34,892 nucleotides of DNA from Borreliella garinii (GTDB taxonomy: Bacteria; Spirochaetota; Spirochaetia; JABEVK01), in contig DYOB01000017.1 of NCBI GenBank assembly GCA_020720765.1, forward strand, positions 1 to 34,892, in the 5' to 3' direction. A model generated the notes under the pieces. The model saw nothing but the letters and a program-made list of their open reading frames with translations. It made no database searches and was not told where the DNA came from. Position 1 is the stretch's first letter. The number at the start of each line of letters is the position of its first letter. The translations under genes and the position numbers were made by a program. Below, one piece after another: positions 8,622 through 15,299 of the stretch.

Positions 8622-9511
8622 AAGCCGACCTTCATATGCATTCGCGTTATTCTGATGGTTCCGAGTCCCTGGAATCCTTGATGGAGATGGCTGTTAGACG
8701 GGGACTCACCCACGTTTCTGTCACCGACCATGACTCTACCCGTAGCCAGTTGGCTGCCGCGGAAGAAGCGCATCGCCATGGATTGGGCTATATCACGGGG
8801 ATTGAGATTTCTGCCAAGGATCCCGTTTCCAAAAGAAAAGTCCATATTTTGGGTTACGGGTTTCCCCTTCCTTCCCCGCGTTTGGAATCTTCAGTTCATA
8901 CGATCCTTAAACAAAGAGACTCGATGACGAGAAGGCAGGTTCAGATTCTCAGAGATCTCGGTTATCCGCTTTCTATTTCGGAAGTGGAAGATGAAGCGGG
9001 AAATCTTACCGTCCTTTATAAACAGCACATTATGGCCGTACTCGCAAGGAAGGGAATTGCGGATGGATTAAGGGGTGATTTTTATCAGAAGACCTTTAAG
9101 AATGGGGGACCTTGCGATCTTGAAATCACCTATATCGATGCCACCTTGGCAATCCAAGCGATAAGGGAGGCAGGAGGTTTTCCTGTTTTAGCCCACCCAG
9201 GTCAGGGTGAGGTCCAGGACCTCCTCCCCTTCCTGAAACTATCGGGTTTAGCGGGGGTGGAACTCGAACACCCGGATAACCCGCCAGGACTGAAAGCAGA
9301 ACTCAGGGAATGGGCTACGCAACTTAAAATCATTCTTACCGGAGGCAGCGATTACCATGGTTTTTACGGAAACGAGCCCGAAGTTGGAAGTTTCCTTGCC
9401 CCTGATGTGGATTTATTGACAGAATGGGCATTTTGTACAATGGGTAAATTGAGAGATTTAGTTAAATGCTCATGCAATAATAACCATTTGTTAACACTGT
9501 CTCACAGATAA
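8618..9511 (+). CDS. phnPP: PHP-domain cyclic phosphate dihydrolase, PhnPP-like
   Basis: PHP-family phosphoesterase. In C-P lyase clusters lacking phnP, an enzyme of this family (PhnPP, described from Eggerthella lenta/Clostridium difficile relatives) hydrolyses 5-phosphoribosyl 1,2-cyclic phosphate to ribose 5-phosphate and phosphate. Seen: HMHSRYSDG (metal His6/His8), VTDHDS, GIEISAK, LAHPGQGE and GGSDYHGF, the usual PHP metal motifs in order; 297 aa from the ATG that overlaps the phnL stop. An earlier in-frame ATG (8573) lies within phnL and is rejected. Specificity is inferred from context: phnN and phnP are missing. Other PHP phosphoesterases (AMP or oligonucleotide hydrolases) look alike. 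The tail after residue ~275 is not conserved-looking. Confidence 0.82.
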   Translation: MKADLHMHSRYSDGSESLESLMEMAVRRGLTHVSVTDHDSTRSQLAAAEEAHRHGLGYITGIEISAKDPVSKRKVHILGYGFPLPSPRLESSVHTILKQRDSMTRRQVQILRDLGYPLSISEVEDEAGNLTVLYKQHIMAVLARKGIADGLRGDFYQKTFKNGGPCDLEITYIDATLAIQAIREAGGFPVLAHPGQGEVQDLLPFLKLSGLAGVELEHPDNPPGLKAELREWATQLKIILTGGSDYHGFYGNEPEVGSFLAPDVDLLTEWAFCTMGKLRDLVKCSCNNNHLLTLSHR

Positions 9512-9534
9512 TGATAGTTAAGAAAACGAATAAA

Positions 9535-9551
9535 CCGTCTCGTTGAGGCGG
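9535..9551 (+). other. Small hairpin in the phnD leader
   Basis: CCGTCTC (9535-9541) and GAGGCGG (9545-9551) form a 7-bp stem (one G-U) around a 3-nt loop in the 66-nt gap before phnD. It lacks a T run, so it is not an obvious terminator. It may protect or pause the transcript between the lyase genes and the transport genes. No clear promoter was found in this gap. Confidence 0.35.
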
Positions 9552-9577
9552 AGAAGTATTGAAAAAGGAAGGTCATT

Positions 9578-10591
9578 ATGAAAATAATGAAGGCTGCTCT
9601 TGTAGCAGCTATGGCGTTGAGTTTTTTTACTGGATGTCAGTCGGCGGCCACTGGTCCGATCCGTATTGTCTGGTACCCCAATGAATCAGGTGAAGAGCTT
9701 CTTACCGCCCGCGAAGAAATCGGTAAGATTATCACCGCTGCGACCGGCCGCGAAGTTACCCACCAGCTGACCACCGACTACGCTATCGCCATCGAATCCA
9801 TTGTCAACGACAATGCAGATTTTGCTTGGCAGGGCGCCCAGGGTTACGTTGAATCCCACGCGAAGAACGAAAAGATTCTTCCCCTTGTCGTCAACAGCGG
9901 TGAATCCGGGACCTTAAACGATGCTTTGTATTACTCCTGGTTATCAGTTCGTCTTGGTGACGAAGGCATGTACAAGACCGGCGAAGAGTATTCCATCCTT
10001 AACATCAAAGGCAAACCCTTTTCCTTCGTTTCCACCAGCTCCACTTCCGGCGGAAAAGTACCTTCTGCGGGTATCGTGAATTTTTTCAAGAAACTTCCCG
10101 AAACTGCCGCCATCACCCAGGAAGAACTTTGGGAATCCGGTCCTTTCTTCAGCAAGGTTCTTTTCGGAAGCTCACACCAGGGATCAGCCGTCAACCTTCT
10201 CAGCGGAGTCGCTGACGTAGCCGCCTTTTGTGACGCTTGTGTAGCCAACTATGTAGAATTTGTTTCCGGAACTGAAAACCGTCCCGGTGCCATCTACAAG
10301 GTAAAAGACGGAGCCGACGAGCCTTTCGATAAATACGAAGGCCAACAGTTCGTCATTATTTCCGTGACCCCCGTTCTGAACGCACCCTTTGTTTATAACA
10401 GCGCCACCATTCCCGCAGACCAGGTAAAGGCTCTTGTCGAAGCTTTCAGCTCTGACGAAGTCGCCAACAACCCCGCTGTTTTTACACCTGCCGGCGGATC
10501 TGTCAAAGGCCTTTTCAAGAAAAAAGCCAACGAAAGGTTCTTAGCAGTTGAAGATAGCTGGTTCCAGCCCATCCGGGATCTTTCAAACTAA
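9578..10591 (+). CDS. phnD: Phosphonate ABC transporter substrate-binding lipoprotein PhnD
   Basis: Solute-binding component that captures phosphonate outside the inner membrane and delivers it to PhnE. Seen: lipoprotein signal with a hydrophobic stretch and lipobox FFTGC (lipidated Cys20); then IRIVWYPNESGEE, a PhnD-type start to the mature domain; STSSTSGGKVPSAG, corresponding to the phosphonate-binding loop region; GSSHQGSAVNLLSGVADVAAFCD; and the C-terminal VEDSWFQPIRDL. Length 337 aa is normal. A strong Shine-Dalgarno (AAGGAAGG) precedes the ATG. Followed by phnC and two phnE genes, it completes an importer. The exact ligand (phosphonate, phosphite or phosphate ester) cannot be read from sequence. 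Confidence 0.93.
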   Translation: MKIMKAALVAAMALSFFTGCQSAATGPIRIVWYPNESGEELLTAREEIGKIITAATGREVTHQLTTDYAIAIESIVNDNADFAWQGAQGYVESHAKNEKILPLVVNSGESGTLNDALYYSWLSVRLGDEGMYKTGEEYSILNIKGKPFSFVSTSSTSGGKVPSAGIVNFFKKLPETAAITQEELWESGPFFSKVLFGSSHQGSAVNLLSGVADVAAFCDACVANYVEFVSGTENRPGAIYKVKDGADEPFDKYEGQQFVIISVTPVLNAPFVYNSATIPADQVKALVEAFSSDEVANNPAVFTPAGGSVKGLFKKKANERFLAVEDSWFQPIRDLSN

Positions 10592-10602
10592 GGAAGTACA
10601 AA

Positions 10603-11364
10603 GTGGCCCTCCTTCAAATCAAAAACCTGACTAAATATTATAAAGATGTTCTGGCTCTGAACGATGTCAGTTTTAAGGTAAAGGAGGGCGAATTCCTCAG
10701 TATCATCGGCCCTTCCGGCGCAGGAAAATCAACCCTCCTGCGCTGTATTAACCGCATGATAGAACCGTCTTCCGGTGAGGTTTTTTTTGAAGAAGCCGAT
10801 ATCACCAAACTCAAGAAAAATCAGATGCGCATTGTAAGATCCCATATCGGGATGATTTTTCAGCATTACAACCTTGTAACTCGTTTGACCGTCTTTGAAA
10901 ATGTCCTTCATGGCCGGCTGGGATATAAATCAACCCTGGACGGCGTCCTTGGGAACTACACAGAGAAAGAAAAAAAGATGGCCGTTGAGATCTTAGGGAA
11001 GATCGGGCTTGAAGACCAAATGTACAAGCGCTGCGATACCCTGAGCGGCGGTCAAAAACAGCGTGTTGGCATCGCCAGGGCCCTGATACAGCACCCGAAA
11101 ATTATTCTCTGCGACGAACCTATTGCAAGTCTGGACCCCAGCTCGGCTAAAATCATTATGGACCACTTGAAACGCATTTCCAAGGAAATGGGCATTACCG
11201 TACTTTGCAACCTTCACCAGGTGGACGTGGCCATGAAATATTCGGACCGCATTATCGGTGTAAACTCAGGCCAGGTGATCTTTGAAGGGGGGCCTTCGGA
11301 ACTTTCGAAAAAACTTATTTACAAAATCTATGGGACCGAGGCCGGCGACCTCATCATGGATTGA
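10603..11364 (+). CDS. phnC: Phosphonate ABC transporter ATP-binding protein PhnC
   Basis: ATPase that powers the importer. Seen: GTG start with AAGGAAG 5-6 nt upstream; Walker A GPSGAGKST (about residues 34-42); Q-loop FQHYNLV; signature LSGGQKQRVGIARAL; Walker B IILCDEPIASLDP; and switch NLHQVDVA. These last two, with C in the Walker B and NLHQVD, are the usual PhnC forms. 253 aa. It lies 11 nt after phnD, and the phnE ATG follows 1 nt after its stop, so the transport genes form one unit. Confidence 0.95.
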   Translation: MALLQIKNLTKYYKDVLALNDVSFKVKEGEFLSIIGPSGAGKSTLLRCINRMIEPSSGEVFFEEADITKLKKNQMRIVRSHIGMIFQHYNLVTRLTVFENVLHGRLGYKSTLDGVLGNYTEKEKKMAVEILGKIGLEDQMYKRCDTLSGGQKQRVGIARALIQHPKIILCDEPIASLDPSSAKIIMDHLKRISKEMGITVLCNLHQVDVAMKYSDRIIGVNSGQVIFEGGPSELSKKLIYKIYGTEAGDLIMD

Positions 11365-11365
11365 T

Positions 11366-12151
11366 ATGGAAAACAATCTTTTTTTCCAGCGCAATTTGAG
11401 AATGTCCCTGTTTATCCTGTTAATGGTAGTCTTAACGGTTATCAGTGGTATTGCAACCGAATTCTCGCTCATTAAGGCGGTTCTGGCGATTCCAAAATCT
11501 TTTATCTGGATGCTGAATAATTTTATCCCCGATGAAGACGCTCTTACAAGATTGCCAAAGATTATAAACCGTCTTTTTCAGACCATTTGGGTTTCCATTA
11601 GCGCTACAGGCATAGCTGCCATTTTTGCCTTGGGTTCAGCGGTCTTAGGTTCAAAAACAACACGACCAACAAAATGGGTCTCATCAGTTTTTCGAACTAT
11701 CGCAAGTGTTTTTCGGAATATGCCCCTAGCAGTCTGGGCCATGGTCTTTCTATTCAGCTTTGGACAAAATATGTTTACCGGTTTTCTTGCCCTCTTCTTC
11801 GTCACCTATGGATTTCTGGTCCGCGTCTTTATTGAATCCATCGATGAGGCGAGTTCGGCGAGTGTTGAAGCACTCAGAGCCACAGGTGCCACGTATTTTC
11901 AAATCATCACACAAGCGGTGATTCCCCAGACCCTTCCCCAGATTATCAGCTGGATCCTCTTCGCCCTTGAAACCAATATCCGCAGTTCTACCTTGGTGGG
12001 TATTCTTACTGGAACTGGAATTGGATTTTTGTTTAATACTTTTTATAAATCTCTCAACTATAAAGCAGCCGGTCTTGTAGTGATTGCGATTGTTGCGGTA
12101 GTTCTTGTGATCGATTTCGTTTCCGACAGAATCAGGAAGATCATCCTATGA
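11366..12151 (+). CDS. phnE: Phosphonate ABC transporter permease PhnE (first copy)
   Basis: Membrane permease of the importer. Seen: several hydrophobic helices, and the permease-ATPase coupling loop with EALRATGATYFQIITQAVIPQTLPQIISW near residues 170-200, characteristic of PhnE. 261 aa from the ATG placed 1 nt after the phnC stop; a longer frame starting at 11282 would overlap phnC by 83 nt and is not favoured. No clear ribosome site, so translation is probably coupled to phnC. It overlaps the second permease by ATGA. The two permeases are expected to form a heterodimer. Confidence 0.92.
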   Translation: MENNLFFQRNLRMSLFILLMVVLTVISGIATEFSLIKAVLAIPKSFIWMLNNFIPDEDALTRLPKIINRLFQTIWVSISATGIAAIFALGSAVLGSKTTRPTKWVSSVFRTIASVFRNMPLAVWAMVFLFSFGQNMFTGFLALFFVTYGFLVRVFIESIDEASSASVEALRATGATYFQIITQAVIPQTLPQIISWILFALETNIRSSTLVGILTGTGIGFLFNTFYKSLNYKAAGLVVIAIVAVVLVIDFVSDRIRKIIL

Positions 12152-12993
12152 ACGCACCAGCTATATTTGATAAAAATGGAAAAATACGAGTAAGACAATT
12201 TACCCTCAACTCTTTCTTGATCAATCTGGTTTTTTGGGCTCTTATCCTGGGTTCAATCCTTGGTCTTTTTCTTATCGATTATGAAGGTAAAGACCTATTT
12301 GCCGCTACTATTAAAGCTCTGGATGACTTTAAGGTTATGTTTGGCAATCCCCAAGTGGGCGGAGACGGGAGTATTCTAAGTTTTCTACGAAACCTGCGTG
12401 ACGTTGGTATCACCCTGGCCCTCGCTTTTCTTACCACGCTTATTGGCGGAATTATCGCGCTTGGCCTTGGCCTTCTAGCTGCTAAAAACCTTTCAAGCAA
12501 ACTTCAATCGACTCTGATCAAGCAGTTTGTCGCTTTTATACGTGCGGTCCCAACCGAACTCTGGGTTTTTATCTTTGCCATTGGTGCTGGTCTAGGAAGT
12601 GTCGCAGCTGTCGTGGGTATGACATTCCACACCATAGGGCATCTTATTAAGTCCTACTCCGAGGCTTTCGAAGAAATCGACGAGGGCGTTATCGAAGCCT
12701 TAAAAGCCAGCGGAGCCAACTGGCTTCAAATAGTTTTTCAGGCGGTTCTGCCTTCTAGTCTCACGTATATTTTATCCTGGACCTTCGTGCGTTTTGAAAT
12801 CAATTTCGTTATAGCGGTTGCCATGGGTGCTGCAGCTGGTGCCGGTGGAATAGGGTTTGAACTTTCTCAGTCGGCATATTATTACGCCAACATGAAACGC
12901 GTGGGTGCTGTAGCGCTTCTTATCCTGGCAGTCACAGCAATATTGGAAACCATTGCGGTTAAGCTTAAAGAAAAATTTCATCTTCAAGGATAA
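12148..12993 (+). CDS. phnE: Phosphonate ABC transporter permease PhnE (second copy)
   Basis: Second permease subunit, 281 aa, paralogous to the preceding gene. Seen: an N-terminal helix (about 25-45); the permease domain with RAVPTELWVFIFAIGAGLGSVAAV; and the coupling loop EALKASGANWLQIVFQAVLPSSLTYILSW. The last helix ends near LKEKFHLQG. Start overlaps the first phnE stop (ATGA). Tandem phnE genes are common in phosphonate importers. The next gene begins directly after its stop codon. Confidence 0.92.
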   Translation: MNAPAIFDKNGKIRVRQFTLNSFLINLVFWALILGSILGLFLIDYEGKDLFAATIKALDDFKVMFGNPQVGGDGSILSFLRNLRDVGITLALAFLTTLIGGIIALGLGLLAAKNLSSKLQSTLIKQFVAFIRAVPTELWVFIFAIGAGLGSVAAVVGMTFHTIGHLIKSYSEAFEEIDEGVIEALKASGANWLQIVFQAVLPSSLTYILSWTFVRFEINFVIAVAMGAAAGAGGIGFELSQSAYYYANMKRVGAVALLILAVTAILETIAVKLKEKFHLQG

Positions 12994-13557
12994 GTGGTGG
13001 AAGATATAGTTCGGCTTATCGTTATCTCTTCCCCAGATGAAAAAGCAGTAAAACCCTTATTAAAAGTTAGAAAAGAACTCAACGTTGCATTTGGATGCAG
13101 TGCTGCCCTGAGCTACCCCATTCATGTGACCCTCAGAACTGGTTTCCTCGTGCCCAGGTTTCAACTTGATACCTTTTTTCAAGATTGGGAATTTTATCTC
13201 AAAAATTCGCACGGACCTACGATTGAAACAGAAGGTGTAGTTTCAGGGGAATACTCGTCCGAGGGCAGGTTGAAAGGATTTGTAGGACTTTCTGTTTTTC
13301 TTTCAAAAGAACTTAAAGATTTCCACATTTTTTTATTGGGTAAATCCGAGTTTCAAAAAGGTCCCCAACCCGCCTTCCACCCTCATGTGACCCTATTATT
13401 TGATGATTTTCCCCCGGAAAAAATAGCCCATGCCCTCGAATGGCTGGAAGAATGGCAAGAATCCTGGAAGAGACCCTGGGTCTGGAGAACTGATACTGTG
13501 GGAATGTACGTTCACGAAAACGGCTTCTGGGTTCCTAAAAAGGTGTGCCCTGTTTAA
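12994..13557 (+). CDS. 2H phosphoesterase superfamily protein
   Basis: Two-histidine phosphoesterase fold (2'-5' RNA ligase / cyclic phosphodiesterase superfamily). Seen: two HxT motifs, HVTL at residues 44-47 and HPHVTLLFDDF with His131/Thr133, spaced as expected for the two pseudo-symmetric halves of this 187-aa fold. The GTG start follows the phnE2 stop with no gap, and AAGGA just upstream can serve as ribosome site, so it belongs to the phn transport unit. Another branch of this superfamily (DUF1045-type) is known in phosphonate operons. A role on the ribose cyclic phosphate intermediate, or on a nucleotide side product, is inference. A general RNA 2',3'-cyclic phosphodiesterase is the alternative. 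Confidence 0.78.
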   Translation: MVEDIVRLIVISSPDEKAVKPLLKVRKELNVAFGCSAALSYPIHVTLRTGFLVPRFQLDTFFQDWEFYLKNSHGPTIETEGVVSGEYSSEGRLKGFVGLSVFLSKELKDFHIFLLGKSEFQKGPQPAFHPHVTLLFDDFPPEKIAHALEWLEEWQESWKRPWVWRTDTVGMYVHENGFWVPKKVCPV

Positions 13558-13559
13558 GA

Positions 13560-14006
13560 CTAGGCTTGGGGAAGTTCGGGCAATTCGGACTGGAAGCCTT
13601 TCCATTTGCTGAAAAAATAGTCTTCCACGGCAGAGTCCTTATAAGGCCTCCCTTGGAAGGTGTGTTTACACCCCATGTAAGCTCCGCATTCGTAGGGTTT
13701 GGCGTCCTGAATGGAACAACGGCCATCCTCAGTGAGAAAAATACAACGTCCGCTTTCGTTCTCGTGGTGGTCTCGAGCCTTATGGCCCGGTTTTGTCACC
13801 GGTCTCTGACTTTTTAGTTTAGCTGGCGCTGGCACCCAGATGGTACGTCCCCTCACCTTTAGATGCTTGAGGATAAGGTATTTTTTATAGAGTTCCTCTT
13901 GGGATATTTGGAAGAAGGCGGCTAACCGGCTAGTTTGGCCGGGGAGAAACCGGCCGGGGTCGTGAAGACACGCACTCTGGCATTCAACGCACGTACAAGA
14001 TTCCAT
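13560..14006 (-). CDS. YkgJ-family Cys-cluster protein
   Basis: Small putative Zn/Fe-chelating protein of the YkgJ/UPF0153 type; molecular role unknown. Seen: N-terminal Cys4, Cys6, Cys9 and Cys13 in MESCTCVECQSAC, and a second group further on with GRCIFLTEDGRCSI, PYECGAY and MGC. Such Cys spacing is the hallmark of the family. 148 aa. It is convergent with the phn transport unit (stops 2 nt apart, no terminator between) and divergent from the folate gene. AGGAGG-like bases are not visible just before its start. The protein looks complete. Confidence 0.75.
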   Translation of the reverse strand: MESCTCVECQSACLHDPGRFLPGQTSRLAAFFQISQEELYKKYLILKHLKVRGRTIWVPAPAKLKSQRPVTKPGHKARDHHENESGRCIFLTEDGRCSIQDAKPYECGAYMGCKHTFQGRPYKDSAVEDYFFSKWKGFQSELPELPQA

Positions 14007-14051
14007 ACCTAAACATAACCATCAGGAGGCTGTATGGCTATCATTATCCTA

Positions 14052-14060
14052 TGGTATAGT
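14052..14060 (+). promoter_or_regulatory. Extended -10 promoter of the folate cyclo-ligase gene, predicted leaderless
   Basis: TGGTATAGT is an extended -10 element (TGn + TATAGT, hexamer 14055-14060). The ATG at 14067 lies exactly 6 nt after it, and no Shine-Dalgarno is present. The -35 region is poor, which an extended -10 can offset. The predicted transcript starts at or within 1-2 nt of the start codon. Confidence 0.5.
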
Positions 14061-14066
14061 TCCTAA

Positions 14067-14624
14067 ATGAATGACAAGTCCTCACTCAGAAAGCAATTTA
14101 TAAATCTGCTTAAATCCAAGACTCATAATGAAATGAAACTTGCTGCAGAACATGCAGTCCAACGATTTCTTGAAAAACATGAGTTAAAGGGAAACTTGCT
14201 TATCTATAAAGCAATGAAGATTGAAATACCACTCGATAATGAACTTCAAACGCTGTCTGGAAACCAAGTCCGTCTTTACTATCCGAGGTGCGTCGATGGA
14301 AATATTCGATTTTATCTAAACTCTAAGGACCAATTTTCCCTGGATGAAGAATGTATTCAAGCTCCACCGCTAGATTCGGAACAGTGGAACGGCCAAGTGG
14401 GCTTTCTCTTAATCCCCGCTTTAGCGTGTGATCTTCATGGTTACCGTCTAGGTCATGGAGGTGGCTATTACGATAGGTTTCTCGATCAACCCGAGGTCCG
14501 CGTCCTTACAAAAATCCTTGTTGCCTTGGAAGACCAAGTGGTGGAATCCCTGCCCCGTGACCCTTGGGACAGACCTGCTCAAGCCATCCTCACCCCTGAG
14601 CGCTTCTTTAAAATTCCTATTTGA
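14067..14624 (+). CDS. 5-formyltetrahydrofolate cyclo-ligase
   Basis: Converts 5-formyl-THF to 5,10-methenyl-THF with ATP, recycling an inhibitory folate (YgfA/MTHFS family). Seen: N-terminal LRKQFINLL; the conserved LLIPALACDLHGYRLGHGGGYYDRFL (about residues 112-137), which carries the family signature GxRLGxGGGYYDR; and the C-terminal PWDRPAQAILTPERF. 185 aa, normal length. The ATG is the first in frame after the promoter. In many bacteria this gene lies beside the 6S RNA gene; I see no room for one here. The following gene has its own promoter. Confidence 0.9.
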   Translation: MNDKSSLRKQFINLLKSKTHNEMKLAAEHAVQRFLEKHELKGNLLIYKAMKIEIPLDNELQTLSGNQVRLYYPRCVDGNIRFYLNSKDQFSLDEECIQAPPLDSEQWNGQVGFLLIPALACDLHGYRLGHGGGYYDRFLDQPEVRVLTKILVALEDQVVESLPRDPWDRPAQAILTPERFFKIPI

Positions 14625-14625
14625 G

Positions 14626-14654
14626 TTGATTTTCCACGCTTAGTCGAGTATCAT
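14626..14654 (+). promoter_or_regulatory. Sigma70-type promoter, predicted leaderless
   Basis: TTGATT (14626-14631), a 17-nt spacer, and TATCAT (14649-14654); the ATG at 14661 begins 6 nt after the -10 box. Good match to consensus and spacing. Confidence 0.55.
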
Positions 14655-14660
14655 AGGCTT

Positions 14661-15245
14661 ATGGGTGAAATTAAAGCAGCATGGGAATTGGCAATGGAAA
14701 GGTCCGAAGGCCTGAGTGTCGATAAAGAAGAAATTAAAAAGAAAGAACTCTTTCAAAAGGGCCGCGCACTGGGTTTAAAATCCTTGGATAATGATTTGGA
14801 ATGGCTTAAATCAGAAATCACTGTTCTGAATTCTTATTCCTCACCTGAAAAGGCTTCCTTCCTCCAAGGTTGTGTCGAAGCCTTACTTTCAAATTATCAG
14901 CTTCTCTTATCCACCCAGGTTCAACCGTCTCAAAAGATCCCGGAGATATTTAAAACACTTACTGGAAAGGATGCAGAAAAGTCTTTTTCCCAACTCACCC
15001 AGGTGGTAACCCAGTTTACAGAAGAGCTCGAAAGGCTCCGCGAAGCCATTCTCAAACAGATGGGACCGAGGCTTCAACAGCGCGCCGAACAGGTTGCCCG
15101 GCAGCAAGGTGTCCCACTCCAGTACGCTATGGAAAGGGATCCAGAATACCTTAAAGTGTTTAATCAGAATCTTGAGATGATCCGCTCCCAATACTCAGAT
15201 TATCTCGAAAAAATCAAGGTTGAAGTCCGGAGTTTTGTGGTTTAG
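14661..15245 (+). CDS. Hypothetical helical protein
   Basis: I do not recognise this 194-aa protein. It is cytosolic by appearance (no signal peptide or membrane helix), rich in Lys, Glu, Gln and Leu, and probably almost all alpha-helical with coiled-coil potential, for example the stretch FTEELERLREAILKQMG around residues 118-134. The C-terminal third contains RAEQVARQQGVPLQYAMERDPEYL. A strong promoter with no room for a ribosome site precedes it. It lies 54 nt upstream of the E1-lipoyl-ketosynthase fusion and in the same direction, so read-through is possible. No function can be assigned. Confidence 0.7.
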   Translation: MGEIKAAWELAMERSEGLSVDKEEIKKKELFQKGRALGLKSLDNDLEWLKSEITVLNSYSSPEKASFLQGCVEALLSNYQLLLSTQVQPSQKIPEIFKTLTGKDAEKSFSQLTQVVTQFTEELERLREAILKQMGPRLQQRAEQVARQQGVPLQYAMERDPEYLKVFNQNLEMIRSQYSDYLEKIKVEVRSFVV

Positions 15246-15259
15246 AGCAATATTTCCTG

Positions 15260-15293
15260 TTTACTCGACTTTTCTAGTCGGATATGTTAGTCT
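15260..15293 (+). promoter_or_regulatory. Candidate promoter region of the fusion gene
   Basis: Two overlapping readings exist. TTTACT (15260-15265) -17- TATGTT (15283-15288) would start transcription a few bases before the ATG. TCGACT (15265-15270) -17- TAGTCT (15288-15293) would give a leaderless mRNA, with the ATG (15300) 6 nt after the -10 box. A small dyad CGACT/AGTCG (15266-15270/15276-15280) lies between the boxes. Only a weak AAAGG could serve as ribosome site. Confidence 0.35.
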
Positions 15294-15299
15294 AAAGGC

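Noticed and set aside
9416-9441. TTGACA...TACAAT inside the 3' end of phnPP as the phnD promoter
   Set aside because: The spacer is only 14 nt, too short for a sigma70 promoter, and no alternative -10 fits.
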